A model generated the notes under the pieces. It was given only the letters and a program-made list of their open reading frames with translations. It searched no databases and was not told the DNA's origin. From contig OZ025283.1 in NCBI GenBank assembly GCA_964019165.1, positions 7,663,501-7,727,500 on the forward strand: a stretch of 64,000 nucleotides of DNA, in the 5' to 3' direction. The number at the start of each line of letters is the position of its first letter. The stretch's first letter is position 1. Positions 13,400 to 29,454 of this stretch are shown piece after piece. The position numbers and the translations under genes were made by a program. This DNA is from Mastigias papua. Lineage: Eukaryota; Cnidaria; Scyphozoa; Rhizostomeae; Mastigiidae.

Positions 13400-15770
13400 A
13401 ATATCAAGAAATTGATTATCTATGAGAACGTATCTATGATAATTTTGACGTACAAGCAAAAAGAAGGAATTTGACTTTTGTGGTCGGTCGAAGGAAGAGA
13501 TACGGTATTGATAAACTATGAAGCATTTGACGATTTTCACTAATAAATCGCGGTAGAGAAGGATCAAATGAATGATATGATATAATAGAAGGATATTCTT
13601 TTCAAAAATCCACAATGTTTCAATGAAAATAATAACAACTAAATAAACATCAAGACAGAAGCTGAAATATGTGAATAATGGAAGGTTATTGTATTGATTA
13701 ACTATGAAACATATAGTGTTATTCACTAATATATCATACTCTTATTACTGCCAGGCATTGATCGCAAATGCAAAAGGAAGGCATTCAGATGGAAAAATAA
13801 ATGGAGGAAGTGGACAAGGAGATCGCTTAAAAAAGGTTGAATATATTGAATTATAATATAGCTAATCTTTATAGCATAGGTATGTTCTCAAAAGCATATG
13901 TATTGAATGAGAAAATAGAATAAAAGAGAAAAAATAGAATAGTCAGACAAATACCTGGCCTACCATCCTATGGTATAATGTATACGAAATATGCAATTAA
14001 TGGATAAATTTTGTGTGTGTTTACTAATCAGATGCATGATATATATCATTCACACCAAACAATTAGAGGGAATTCAAATTAATGAATAAACGAAGCGAGA
14101 ATGGAGGTAGGCTAAAGAAGCAAGAAAGAAGCCATAGTTTTAAAGTAAGCTATTGTTTTGGCCCACCTGTCTTCCAGTATCCAGGTCAATTAAAAACACT
14201 CTGAAGCAATTTATGAACTACATATGCACATATGCACTACGAAGGTGACACAAAATAGGATACAGACAGTACTAACATATTTAGAAAAAAGTAACTTATA
14301 TCAAAGGAATAATTAGGTCAGGCACGACACGACACTTCAGTATACATCTATAAAAATGATAGCTCAGTTTACGATAACAGAAGTTTAACAAGAAGTCAAA
14401 AACAAAAGAAGAACAACCCTCATCGGGTAGAACAATTTATTTCGTAACAGTATAAAATGATTTGAGAGTGACAAGCATACGTTGAGCAACAGGGGGTGAA
14501 TCTCTCACCAGTAATATTAAAGATTTCTAAGAGCTGAGTGGCAAGATGGGTGTGGTTGGTGGTGGTTGTTAGTTGATGGTAGATGGCGTGTGGGGTAGGT
14601 GTGGATGGTATGTGGAGTAGGGTGGATGGTTAGTAGTGGATGGTAAATAGTACCAATTGGTTATAGGCAAATCTGTGAGCCATTTCACCAACTGTTACCA
14701 ACCTTGCTTGTCTAAATATCTTTTGGGCGCAGGAAAACTTCGGTCGAAAGTGATAAATTAAGGTTAATGCAATGTGATATCTTAAACATAGAAAATTCAT
14801 TACCTCACCAAATCGAGATGGTATCAAGGACAACTTTGAATAAACATCAGGAACTCTAGCAGTCACTTATTCACTGCGCTCAACTTCTATTGTAATTCAA
14901 GCAAAAATTTGTATTTAAAGCAAAATAACTTTTACATCACCTATTGTTCTCTCAGAATTTTTAAACAAAAGACTAAATCGCGCGTGGAGTACTCTTGTCA
15001 TACAACACCTTTGTCAATTTACAATCATGGTCTAGGCTAGTTCGGTCAGCGACACGACACTGTGTGTTTATGACGACGTATATTTAGCTGCTGACCGCAC
15101 TAAACGCTTTAATTAGTCATAGATATACTACTTGAAACATGCACCATTTGCAGCGACTTCATTTTTAAATTATGGATCGAATATTTAACAAACCTCAATT
15201 AAAGTTCACTTTTGATTCGCACAAGTCGTCAAAATGTTTGCTCGCTTGTAATTCTGTTTCCAGGCGGAAGAGCTCAATCGCCACTGAAGAAAACACAACA
15301 AGATTTCCAAGAGGATGACAAAGAACACTTCACGAACATTTATGAATAAAACTTCAAAGACTATCTGGTATTTAATAAATATTTTTACCCTTGAACGTAG
15401 CCATAGTCAAACGCCTATCAAGTTGGTCACTGATACAGCAATATCTAATAAACCCCTAAATCCACAATGATTTCGAGTCACTTTGTGTCTACATTAGAAG
15501 ATGTCCCAGATGGTGAGAGAAAGCAAGATGTTTGAGCTCGCCATTTTGCTTTCTCTTCACGATTCTTTGACGATTTACTTCAATTACTAATACTTTCAGT
15601 ACGCAATCACAAAATTACAAACTTTCCAACAACTGTCTCTCTAGTCTAGTACTATAACTTTCCAATGAATCAAAATATTTAAGTTTGCAAAATTGCTTCG
15701 TCCATCACCTTTGTCTATGGCTACGTTCATCAATAGCATTATTTACATATTATTCTATGTTAATTTAGTT
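13400..15770. other. Intergenic, decayed repeats
   Basis: Probable eroded satellite remnants to about 14170. A G/T-rich stretch lies at 14525-14640 (GGTGGTGG and ATGGTAGATGG repeats). No gene supported. The short ATG-initiated stretch ending in a donor-like GTGAGA near 15512 has no partner exon. Confidence 0.35.
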
Positions 15771-15779
15771 CGCCTTTTT

Positions 15780-15916
15780 GAGACTATTTTGATGCAGCGA
15801 TTGGGTGTCTTAATTTAACGTAGGGTTTTCTTCAAAATCAACGAGTTCTTCTTGTTGACCTTTGATTAAAACCCTACGTTAAATTGCTACATCCTTCGTC
15901 TCGTCAACATAGTCTC
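15780..15916. mobile_element. Hairpin MITE-like element A
   Basis: Inverted arms: GAGACTAT at the left end pairs with ATAGTCTC at the right end. Inner perfect arms AATTTAACGTAGGGTTT (15812) and its complement (15869) surround a 40-nt loop. No clear target-site duplication was identified. Confidence 0.55.
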
Positions 15917-15935
15917 TTAGGCCATTTTTTGTAAT

Positions 15936-16004
15936 GGCCTAATCGGTCTAAGGGTTGTAAAGGTAAGTCTAACTTATCTTTACAACTCTTACATCGATTA
16001 GGCC
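15936..16004. repeat. Hairpin element B
   Basis: Near-palindrome with ends GGCCTAATCG / CGATTAGGCC and inner arms TTGTAAAG / CTTTACAA. A smaller hairpin AGGCCATT/AATGGCCT directly precedes it. Confidence 0.6.
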
Positions 16005-16155
16005 AAGTAGAGTAGAAAGTAGTAGTAACTTGTAAGTAGTAGAATGTAAGATCAATAGATGAGAATATAAATCAAGCTGTTTCTTACCCGGTCTTTCTAC
16101 TGCGGCGATAACGAGGTAAAATGAGGCCACAAACAGGCCATAGAAAGCAACGCTA

Positions 16156-16450
16156 ATTGGCTAAAAAACAAAAGAAAGAACAATGCAAATACGCAAAATA
16201 AAAGCATTTCATTGGTTCATATTTGTCAAGTGCCCCAATCCTATTGGCTGAAAAAACAAATCAACATTTTTGAATAGAGCACTCTGATTGGTTAATAAAC
16301 AAAAACGGGGCTGTTCTTGAAGCCTGCTATTGGCTATCTAGAACAAAGCAATGAGGCCACAATGCTGCTATGTGATTGGCTGGTAAACAAAAGCGGCCAC
16401 TAGCGGCCAAAGGCTATAAAATTTACCTAAAAATGTAGATGGCGGCTCTA
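16156..16450 (+). promoter_or_regulatory. Promoter-like ATTGG (inverted CCAAT) array with TATA and YY1-like site
   Basis: ATTGG occurs at 16156, 16211, 16243, 16287, 16329 and 16375, and again at 16487. Several copies sit in GATTGGYTRRTAAACAAAA. A TATA box (CTATAAAAT, 16414-16422) follows 35 bp after the sixth box, and GATGGCGGC at about 16438-16446 resembles a YY1 element at a start site. Inverted CCAAT boxes at regular spacing upstream of TATA are typical of NF-Y-driven promoters. An alternative is a degenerate tandem repeat. The only frame at the putative start is an 18-codon ORF from ATG 16439, and I found no downstream exons. Confidence 0.4.
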
Positions 16451-16519
16451 GCCGCAGCCGCCAAATGGGCTAAATGCAGCGATCTGATTGGCTAATAACA
16501 ATAGGACTATTGTTCTTAC

Positions 16520-20765
<4,246 letters not shown>

Positions 20766-20783
20766 AATTCAAAAATATATTTT

Positions 20784-20885
20784 CTTCTGTTGTAAACGTT
20801 TCGATATACTACGTACTAACACATTACAATGGTACTGATGAAGATAATGTATCGAAACGTTTACAACAGAAGAAAGTACATATTT
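20784..20885 (+). ncRNA. Hammerhead-like motif in inverted repeat (PLE terminal repeat)
   Basis: The plus-strand core at 20832-20864 has CTGATGA, a stem GATA/TATC with loop ATG, then GAAAC, and short complementary flanks GTA/TAC. A complementary half-copy (CTTCTGTTGTAAACGTTTCG) lies at 20784-20803, so the segment is an inverted repeat. One extra A between CTGATGA and the stem departs from a canonical hammerhead, so activity is uncertain. Confidence 0.5.
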
Positions 20886-20935
20886 GAATTTCTCTATGTT
20901 TTACTTATATACTTAGTTAGTGCGGCTTTGACTTA

Positions 20936-21078
<143 letters not shown>

Positions 21079-21084
21079 GTATTC

Positions 21085-21595
21085 AGCGAATGTACAAACA
21101 AATGTTGCCAAAATATTTCTTCAACTGATAAAGAGACACTTCCCTAAAGGCCACAAATTTGCAAAAATTCTTAATAAAAATACAATCATAATAGAGAAAT
21201 ATTGAATCCAAAAACAAAGTTAAATTACGGTTGCAACTGCAGAATGGAAGAAAACTGCCGATTGGATAACAAATGTCTTACTCCCGGCGTTGTATACGAA
21301 GCAAAGATTAAAGCTGACGGTAATAATGATGAAGAAATGCGATATATTGGTCTCACAAATGGAACTTTTAAACAACGATATGCCAATTATTGTAGAGACT
21401 TGAAGTAAAGAAAATATGAAAAGAGCACCGAATTATCAAATATATTTGGAAATTGAAGAATGAAGGAAAATCCCCGATGATTGAATGGAGTATATTGAAA
21501 CATATAGATAATAAACCTAGAATAAATTATTGTAAGTTATGCCTGACAGAAAAACTATTCATTATTAATAATTTAGGTGATCCAATCTATTAAAT
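21085..21595 (+). pseudogene. Penelope-like element GIY-YIG remnant
   Basis: Reads in shifting frames. First comes a linker like [20 protein letters not shown], then CNCRMEENCRLDNKCL (the CxC and Cys cluster), then VVYEAKI and MRYIGLTNGTFKQRY (GIY-YIG motif region). A frameshifted segment follows with STELS and LKNEGKSPIIEWSI. The order of Cys cluster and GIY-YIG endonuclease is that of the C-terminal end of Penelope-like retroelements. At least two frameshifts are present. 5' truncated; no RT in this copy. Confidence 0.75.
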
Positions 21596-21828
21596 AGTAA
21601 ATCTGAACTTAATAATTAACGTAGGCACAAGAATAAGCATTTAGTTCAATACTGTAAAATTAGCACGTCACATTCGATAAATTAATTCTATTCTACTTCT
21701 CTAGCGATCGCAATTCTAACGGTTATGCATGATGATTGTTTACCATGAAACTCAGAGTGGCATAAATTAGTCTCTTTCGTCTTATTCTAATATCAATATA
21801 TATATAATTGGATTCTGTTTATTTTCTC

Positions 21829-21871
21829 GACGCCTTTCGGCAAATCGAGACTTCTTCAGGAGAATGATGAA
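21829..21871 (-). ncRNA. Hammerhead-like / GNRA hairpin motif at PLE 3' end
   Basis: On the minus strand CTGAAGA is followed by CTCGA, a GCC-GAAA-GGC hairpin, and TCGAG, giving a nested stem. It lies about 150 bp downstream, in sense, of the PLE coding remnant at 22021-22269. It could be a degenerate hammerhead or an unrelated structured end. Confidence 0.3.
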
Positions 21872-22020
21872 GATGTGTTACATTTTGCTTTTATAGCATA
21901 GAGTTTAATTGATACTACATCAAAGCGAATCTCAATCAGACGTTCTGTTAAGATGGTGGTTTGCTACGGAAAGAAACGATTAGGTGTCATGAACAAAGAT
22001 GTAGCAAAACCAATTTAATT

Positions 22021-22269
22021 TTATTTAAAACTAGCGAATCTAAAATTTAATCCATTTAGGTAAATGGTCTGTAGATGCGTCATCCAAGCACTTTCGCGTT
22101 TTGCAAGTACTGTTCTAGCATCATTGCGTTCTGTGTTTTCTATTTTTTCTATAAGTGTATAAACAGCATCACGTTCAAAATCATGACTTGGAAGAAGGAA
22201 ATATTTTTCAACAGGCAGTGACTTTTCAATCTCTTGGCTTTTTATGTGTGAGCGGTAATTATTAAGGCG
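22021..22269 (-). pseudogene. PLE GIY-YIG protein C-terminus
   Basis: Open for 82 codons to a TAA, with no start codon. It contains NNYRSHIKSQEIEKS, the pattern FERDAVYTLIEKIE, and RESAWMTHLQTIYLNGLNF. Endings such as RE-x-x-W-x-x-x-LQT-x-x-x-x-GLN are typical of Penelope-like element proteins after the GIY-YIG domain. Belongs to a different PLE copy from 21085-21595 (opposite strand). Confidence 0.6.
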
Positions 22270-22356
22270 TATGTAATATATATATATATAATACTCACTC
22301 TCTTATTCACTTGTTATATAGGTAATTTAAGCAGGCCCGGTATCATTGTAATATTA

Positions 22357-22390
22357 ATACTGATGAAGATATTTATCAAAACGTCTATAA
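22357..22390 (+). ncRNA. Degenerate hammerhead-like motif
   Basis: CTGATGA, stem GATA/TATC, then AAAAC in place of GAAAC. Same family as 20832-20864 but with the core G replaced, so it should be inactive. Confidence 0.35.
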
Positions 22391-22489
22391 TTTAAGTGAA
22401 ATATATTTTTGCATACTCATATATATATATTTATATACTTTGTGAATGAGGCTCCGATTCAGTGATATATATAAATATAAATATATATT

Positions 22490-22686
<197 letters not shown>

Positions 22687-22692
22687 ATAAGA

Positions 22693-22727
22693 TGTACTGA
22701 TGAAGATAATATATCGAAACGTTTACA
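22693..22727 (+). ncRNA. Hammerhead-like motif
   Basis: TGTA, CTGATGA, stem GATA/TATC with loop AUA, GAAACGTTTACA. The flanks TGTA/TACA give 4 pairs for stem I and AAACGTTT is a palindromic stem III. Same extra A before stem II as in 20832-20864. The surrounding 100 bp is nearly identical to 20832-20939. Confidence 0.5.
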
Positions 22728-22794
22728 ACAGAAGAAAGTATATTTTTGAATTTTCTATGTTTTACTTTATATACTAAGTTAGTGCGGGTTTGAC

Positions 22795-22905
<111 letters not shown>

Positions 22906-22925
22906 CAGAAAATAAACCACTTCTT

Positions 22926-22967
22926 CGTTCGTACCGGTTTCATCCGTTATGCGGAATCTTCAGCGAA
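22926..22967 (-). ncRNA. Hammerhead-like motif, second type
   Basis: On the minus strand TTCG, CTGAAGA, a stem TCCG/CGGA with loop CATAA, then GAAAC, the palindrome ACCGGT, and CGAA closing stem I. The conserved core (CTGANGA and GAAA) is complete. U-U neighbours at the base of stem II depart from the usual G-C pair. Confidence 0.45.
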
Positions 22968-22969
22968 TA

Positions 22970-23735
22970 TATCTATATATAATAATTATTCAAGCTCGCG
23001 TATTCTGCACAATTAAGTACGAAATAACAGACAAAATGACTCAGGACATCAAGTGACTATAACTATGAATTGCTATTAACTTCCTCTATTCTAGCAGAGT
23101 CAGCTACGTTTAATTAATACGTTTGTTTTAATACATTCAAATGATAGTTTGTCTTGATATATTCAAATGATATCTTCATAGAATAGTTTGAAATTGAGGT
23201 TCAGCTAATTATTTTGAGTGCAATTCAGAGAAGGATTAACGTTTTATATGCAGTACTCGTCACTCTCTTTTCAAAAAGTTTAAAACTGACTTTGGAATTT
23301 GTAGAAGCCACAAAGTTTGGATAATGAGGAAATATTTTTGTGCAGTTATTAATGTGATAACCTACTTGCAATTTCCTATACTGTACACAGATTATTTTAT
23401 TTGTTGGACCGCTGCTCTAAGTTTTATAATGTCACCTGTTCCTTGGATGTAGTTTTCTTTAAACTCGTTACAGGCTAATATATAGTGAAAGTCTCTTACT
23501 CCATAGTCTAGTTCTGGTTTAATGTGGAAGGTAAGGCTGTTCTGTTGTCTTTGCAGCCAATTTCTTCCTGGTTGCCAAAAAGAACTCCCTTGAAGGTTTG
23601 GCAGCGGGGGTCCTTACTTTGAATTATGACAATGTCATTGAGAGAGGTGTAGCTCGCTACACATTTAGCAATGAATTAATTTTATTCCTTTCATTGTCTT
23701 GTTTACTTCAAGACTTGCACTTAGAATTCTGATCC
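22970..23735. other. No gene recognised
   Basis: AT-rich sequence between retroelement fragments. Nothing supported. Confidence 0.35.
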
Positions 23736-23843
23736 TGATGGAAGATAATTTAAAGAAAAATACCACATAAATGAACTCATAAATGAATTGTCAAAAACTT
23801 GTCCAGACCCTCTGGTTCATCTTCTGGTCGCTATTTGACGTTT

Positions 23844-23884
23844 CATACTCTGACGAGTGTCGAGCGAAAAAAGCTTTCAGTATG
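23844..23884 (+). ncRNA. Hammerhead motif, PLE family H copy
   Basis: 41 nt: stem I CATACT/AGTATG, core CTGACGA and GAA, stem III AAA/TTT closing AGC, cleavage-site C. Relative to the intact copy (28695-28735) stem II has GAGC for GGAC, leaving one G-C and one U-G pair. It is followed by the conserved tail ending near TATTGAAGTAC. Confidence 0.55.
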
Positions 23885-24084
23885 TCCAAAGAATGTTGCC
23901 GCATTTTCATGCTGTATTGAAGTACTTTAGTACCAACAGACTAAAACCAGCTCCGTTTATGGGAGCAAAAATGAATCATAATGGAAACGGAGTAATGATG
24001 ACAAGGTGTCACCTCCTGTAAAGGTGGTAGAAAAAGTAAATATGGAATATTGATTCATCACAAAACCCACAAAACTAGCAACAT

Positions 24085-24445
24085 AGACAGATGATAGTTT
24101 TCGGATCATTGGGCAAGCAAGATCGTCCTTTCATCCAAGTGTATTGGAATCAGTTTACATAAAGACTCAATGCCCTGTCTTGTGAAGACAAAAGGGCCTC
24201 ATTTGTTCACTTGGACTCTTCAAGTAAACAATGGTGAATAGGCGCCCATTGGCCAATCATAGAGCCAATTTGGCGCAATTCTCGTCATATCATGTGTATC
24301 CGCATCTGGCTATATATTTCGGTTCACCTTTCGGTCTTTATCCGACATTTCATTCTCTGACGAGGGTCGGCAAAAAAGCTTTTCAGAGAGCTTAAAAAAT
24401 GCTCCTATGTTTTTGAGCTACTATGAAGAGTTCTGTAGCACCAAC
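24085..24445 (+). mobile_element. Truncated Penelope-like element, family H
   Basis: Starts with the last 47 codons of a GIY-YIG protein ([20 protein letters not shown] and on to SLGLFK, TAA at 24225) with one in-frame TGA. About 125 bp of tail follows, then a decayed hammerhead at 24351-24390 (GAAA changed to CAAA). Nearly the same layout as the minus-strand copy at 28656-29217. Confidence 0.7.
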
Positions 24446-24461
24446 AGACAATTTGACTATT

Positions 24462-24540
24462 CACACATATATACATATCAATATATAATATACAATATAT
24501 AATATTTATATATATTTATATGTATATGTGTGAATAGTCT
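24462..24540. repeat. AT-rich inverted repeat
   Basis: GACTATTCACACATATATAC at the left and its near-complement, ending TATGTGTGAATAGTC, at the right, separated by about 30 bp of TA-rich DNA. Cruciform-prone. A second inverted repeat follows at 24553-24700 (CACAGAATACATTC / CTGAAAGGCGAATATAC). Confidence 0.6.
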
Positions 24541-24756
24541 GCTATATAGAATGTGACACAGAATACATTCTCCTTTTCAGTCTAAGACATTTTCATATAA
24601 ATCTTCACCAGTACAAACAGTTTATACTAATGAAGATTTATAATGAGACATCTGGAACTGAAAGGCGAATATACTTTGTGTTAATCTTTATATTTATTAC
24701 AATATATTCAATGCGTTTGTGGCTCTTTATATACAGATATATAGCTAGCTACTGAT

Positions 24757-24873
<117 letters not shown>

Positions 24874-25169
24874 CCTTCCAAAGTTTCTCAAAATTATTTT
24901 ATCAGAAATGATGCGACAAAATACGTTTCAATCTTCAATACATGTCTGGATTATACATAATCCATCATCAGTTGCTGTAACTTAACATAAAGTGCTGATG
25001 GAACATGCTGACATAATTTATAAAGTCATTTGAAGATCAAACGAAAATATATTCGAAAAAAGAAAAGTCATACAAGAACCGTTTTACAAGGGCTAGAAAG
25101 CTAGGTAGAAATTATAATGCTAGACCTGTTTGTTTAAGCTGGGTCCCTCCCACTAAATATGTAAGGTCT

Positions 25170-25605
25170 TTTTAACTTATATTTGGTAATGTGTTATTGC
25201 TGAATCTATAACTTTATAACAGCTTTCCCTACAAGCATTTTTACAAGTGTTGGAGCTCTGTAGATGTTTAACTATATGAGAATTTCTATCTGTAGAAAGA
25301 TGCTCATGAATTCGAGTTGATATGTGTTGGCATGTTTTACTAACTTAAACGGAATCACATCCTGCACATGTAAAATTATACACAACAAAAGAACGGAATG
25401 TCCTAGGTACAGAATCTTTTACTTAAGTAAAGCTTCTAATCTTGAAGGAAGAAAATGCTAATTTAATCTTAAGGTTATTGCAATATCTCTTGATTAATGT
25501 ACGAATTTTGAGCTGGGCAAAATGTGAAAAAGGAAGATATGGTAGCTTAAAGTAAAGATTTCCATTGTTATCACATGAAGGCGGAGTATTATTTTAATGT
25601 GAAAA
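25170..25605 (-). pseudogene. PLE GIY-YIG endonuclease domain remnant (3' half)
   Basis: The minus strand reads LYFKLPYLPFSHFAQ, IRTLIKRYCNNLKIKLAFSS, a Cys pair VVYNFTCAGCDSV, the GIY-YIG-like region with HISTRIHEHL, then SHIVKHLQSSNTCKNACRES. These are landmarks of the C-terminal part of Penelope-like proteins. Several stops and frameshifts. It continues the RT remnant at 26050-26460; the two are split by an inserted family H element. Confidence 0.7.
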
Positions 25606-26045
25606 GTCTGTCGGTACTACAGAACTTCACTATAGCATGAAAAAGCGGGAACATTCTTTTAGCACAGTGAAAGCTTTTTTGTCCGACACTCGTCAGAGTA
25701 TGAAACGTTGGATAACGACCGAAAGGTAAACTGAAATATATAGCCAGATGCGGATGCAATCAGCTTACATTAAAACACAAAACCCAGTCTTGTGCAAACA
25801 AAAAGAGTTCATTTTTTCACTTGTACTCTTCAAGTAAACAATGGTGAATAAGTGCCAAGTGGCAAGTGGCCAATCACAGGGCCTACTGGACGCATTATTT
25901 GTCATATCACGTGTATCCACATCAGGCTATATATTTCAGTTCATCTTTTGATCGTTATCCGACGTGTCATACTCTGACGATTGTCGGACGAAAAAACCTT
26001 TCAGTATGCTAAAATAATGTTCCCGCTTTTTCGTGCTATAGTGAT
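25606..26045. mobile_element. Family H element with inverted ends, nested in a PLE
   Basis: Left part (25606-25752) is the family H tail in minus orientation; right part (25755-26045) is the plus-orientation end, with last codons YIKTQNPVLCKQKEF to LFK. The outer ends TCACTATAGCATGAAAAAGC and its complement are inverted. Two hammerhead copies are present: minus 25663-25702 (core G lost) and plus 25968-26008 (core complete, base of stem II mismatched). Inverted terminal repeats are a known arrangement in Penelope elements. Confidence 0.65.
25968..26008 (+). ncRNA. Hammerhead motif, family H copy
   Basis: CATACT, CTGACGA, TTGTCGGAC, GAA, AAAACCTTTC, AGTATG. Stems I and III intact; position 10.1 is T, so the usual G-C closing pair of stem II is lost. 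Confidence 0.5.
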
Positions 26046-26049
26046 TTTA

Positions 26050-26465
26050 TTTGTTCAAGATATGTTCCAACTACCCTATTTACTAAATGTTCAGTAAATT
26101 GATTCCCTTTTAAATATATATGCAAGCCTTTTGATATACATTTTGAATGAAAGAAGAGCATTATTGATTTTGTAGGCTCTATCCACTACAGTACAAATAA
26201 GCCCAACTTTGTAAGAAAAAGAAGTAAATCTGAAGAAGCAATCCAGTAAAAGCTATTTTACAGTAAACAGAAGTCTTGAGACAAGATGGGTTGTTACTAT
26301 CAATACTGACATCAAAGATAGCCAAAATCCTATTGGCTTCCATAGTAAAGTTGATATTAGGATGTTGTGAGTTTAGAAATTAACAAAATGATAAAGCCTC
26401 ATTTTCAGTGTTAACAACACAAACTGCGCCATCAACATATCATCTATAGAAACGAACAGAAGGAC
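26050..26465 (-). pseudogene. PLE reverse transcriptase remnant
   Basis: The minus strand gives YVDGAVCVVNTENEALSF (YVDD active site altered to YVDG), LNSQHPNINFTMEANRIL, AIFDVSIDSNNPSCLKTSV and a decayed C-terminal part. The run of catalytic box, HPN-I-FT-E and F-D-V is typical of Penelope-like RTs. Multiple frameshifts. Confidence 0.75.
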
Positions 26466-26638
26466 CATAATACTTGTTTAACCAGATATTATATATTGAT
26501 ATTACTAGATATTATGCATTATATATTGTTTAGCCAGATACTACCCACTGTTAAAATACAGCAACTGAAAATGGATCAAATATAATCTGAAACATTTACT
26601 GCGGATTTAAATCACTGGTCAATTATATATATATGTAC

Positions 26639-26644
<6 letters not shown>

Positions 26645-26725
<81 letters not shown>
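26645..26725. repeat. (TA)n microsatellite
   Basis: About 80 bp of TA dinucleotide. Confidence 0.95.
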
Positions 26726-26726
<1 letters not shown>

Positions 26727-26826
26727 TTGATTTGCGATTAGAATATCCTATTCAGAGTGTTCGACATTAAGGAGCAATACATCAATAATTATATCAAGAC
26801 TTTGAAACAAAGAAACTCATTGTTTG

Positions 26827-26878
26827 TTGCTACAAATTTGTTTCGTATGATCATAACATGATCACACTCATCAGGCAA
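26827..26878 (-). ncRNA. Hammerhead ribozyme motif with long stem II
   Basis: On the minus strand: stem I TTGC/GCAA, CTGATGA, a 10-bp stem II (GTGTGATCAT / ATGATCATAC, one G-U), GAA, short palindromic stem III ACAAATTTGT, then A as the cleavage nucleotide (GUA). All conserved core positions are present. It lies downstream, in sense, of the PLE coding region, as expected for PLE terminal repeats. Confidence 0.7.
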
Positions 26879-26954
26879 GTACAATGAATAGCCGTTAATA
26901 TAATACTGAGGAGTGTAAGTCGAATAAGGTTGCTAAGTGACAGATGCTTCGAAT

Positions 26955-27345
26955 TAATGTAAATACCAGAAACAATGGCACAATGATCAATATCCCGAGG
27001 ATTAATCTGGAAACAGCAAAGAGCATCCTTTTACTACCAAGGTGCCTCATTATTCAACAAGCTTCCAAAAGAAATTCGAGCAGAAGATGATTTTATTTCC
27101 TTCAAAAATAAAATTGAAGAGCTTTTATACTTTAACTTAGACTAATCCGGACTTGCTTTCAGCTTTCAAAGTATATTTTTTAAATGCTGATTGTAAACTA
27201 ATTTTTTTAATCTTACTATTGTTTTATTTTGCCAGGACTACTTGGAAAACAGTGTAAATATGTATATATGCATATTACTACTCAAGTATTATCCTGTATA
27301 AATATTCGAGAATAATAATAAGAATAATAATTATAATAGTAAATA
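26955..27345 (+). pseudogene. CR1/Jockey-like LINE 3' fragment
   Basis: Encodes LRINVNTRNNGTMINIPRIN, then after a frameshift ASFYYQGASLFNKLPKEIRA, FISFKNKIEELLYFNLD and a stop at 27143. The G-A-x-L-x-N-x-LP-x-x-IR and FK-x-x-x pattern is the C-terminal end of many non-LTR reverse transcriptases. The 3' end has TAATAATAA-type repeats near 27310, as CR1-like elements often do. Confidence 0.7.
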
Positions 27346-27504
27346 CCTGTTTCTGTGCTGGCATGGGGTTGCTAGTTCATTGCGTTTATTAAGGCTACAT
27401 AGGTGCTTTTTACACATAATTATAAATTTTTCAATAAGGCATAGATTACATTTTTTGCTAATGTTGTCGTTAGGTTTGCATTTTTTATGATTTTTCAACT
27501 TATG

Positions 27505-28340
27505 TTAAATGCTTTTTTTATCTTTCAAGTTCCATACATGTTTAGACAGTTCTGTATCATTTCTTCGTTTGTGATGTCGAAAGGAAGTCAAGTGGTTTCT
27601 ACATCTTTCTTTAAAGTTGGTTGCCAGTCCTATATACGTTTCATTTGATGTGTTTATAGTTACTGTTGCTTGGTAGATTATGTTTGATTGTAAGAATTTT
27701 CCGTTAAGGGGGAAATCGGGCGTTTTTCTGCAGTTGCATTCTTTTGTAGGACGATGTAAATTTGTGTCTTTGATGTTGGAGAGAGTCTTTTTGTTGTGGG
27801 AGGCAATGACAGTCTTTACGTTGGGCATGCAGGAGTAGCTTAGCTTCAGTGTATGTCCATTGAAGATCTTGTATAGCGGGTGGTCTTGGTGAAAGCATTT
27901 GTTGACTGCTGTTAGGAAATTTTTCCCGAGGTAGGTTTTTACTTGGGAACCCCAGGGCGGGTTGTACCAGAGAATGTTGGGTTTTCTATTTTTGATCCTT
28001 GTCTTGTTAATATTCTGGTTAAAAACTAGTTTAAGGTTGCATCCGCTTTCATCCAGTGCTTTTTGGTATGGTGCAATAGTTTCATTAAAGACGTCCTGGT
28101 TAAATGAAATGTCTGATAATCTCTTGTTAATGTTTAGTGGTATGTTTTTAAGTAACAATGGTGGATGGTTGCTCTGGCTGTGTACGTAAAGAAGTGTGTT
28201 GCTTGGTTTTATGTATGGTTTGTAACTGCCATTTGCCAGGTTGAATCAGGTTGAATGCTACGTCTAAAAAGTTAACGATTTTTTTATTGGCGTCGATCTG
28301 TCGTGTGATATTTAGACTGTTTGACTTGAAGGTCTTGGTG
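27505..28340 (-). pseudogene. PLE RT C-terminus and GIY-YIG endonuclease
   Basis: The longest intact stretch is 27505-28158. Upstream, in other frames, VNFLDVAFNL matches the FLDVTF region at the end of PLE RT. Then come INKRLSDISFNQDVFNE, WYNPPWGSQVKTYLG, SYSCMPNVK, the Cys cluster CNCRK, and the GIY-YIG region YQATVTINTSNETYIGLATN with downstream R and H positions. Frameshifts separate the RT part. Together with the inverted flanks it is the most complete PLE coding region here. Confidence 0.8.
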
Positions 28341-28486
28341 ACTTGTTGCTTGATTTTTTTCTATATCATTAGGTTTTGCATTACAAGCTATTAGGCCTAA
28401 AGAGTGTGATCATGTTAAAATCATACGAAACAAATTTGCAGCAACAAACGATGAGTTTCTTTGTTTCAAAGTCCTGATATAATTAT

Positions 28487-29446
<960 letters not shown>

Positions 29447-29454
29447 ACACCCTT

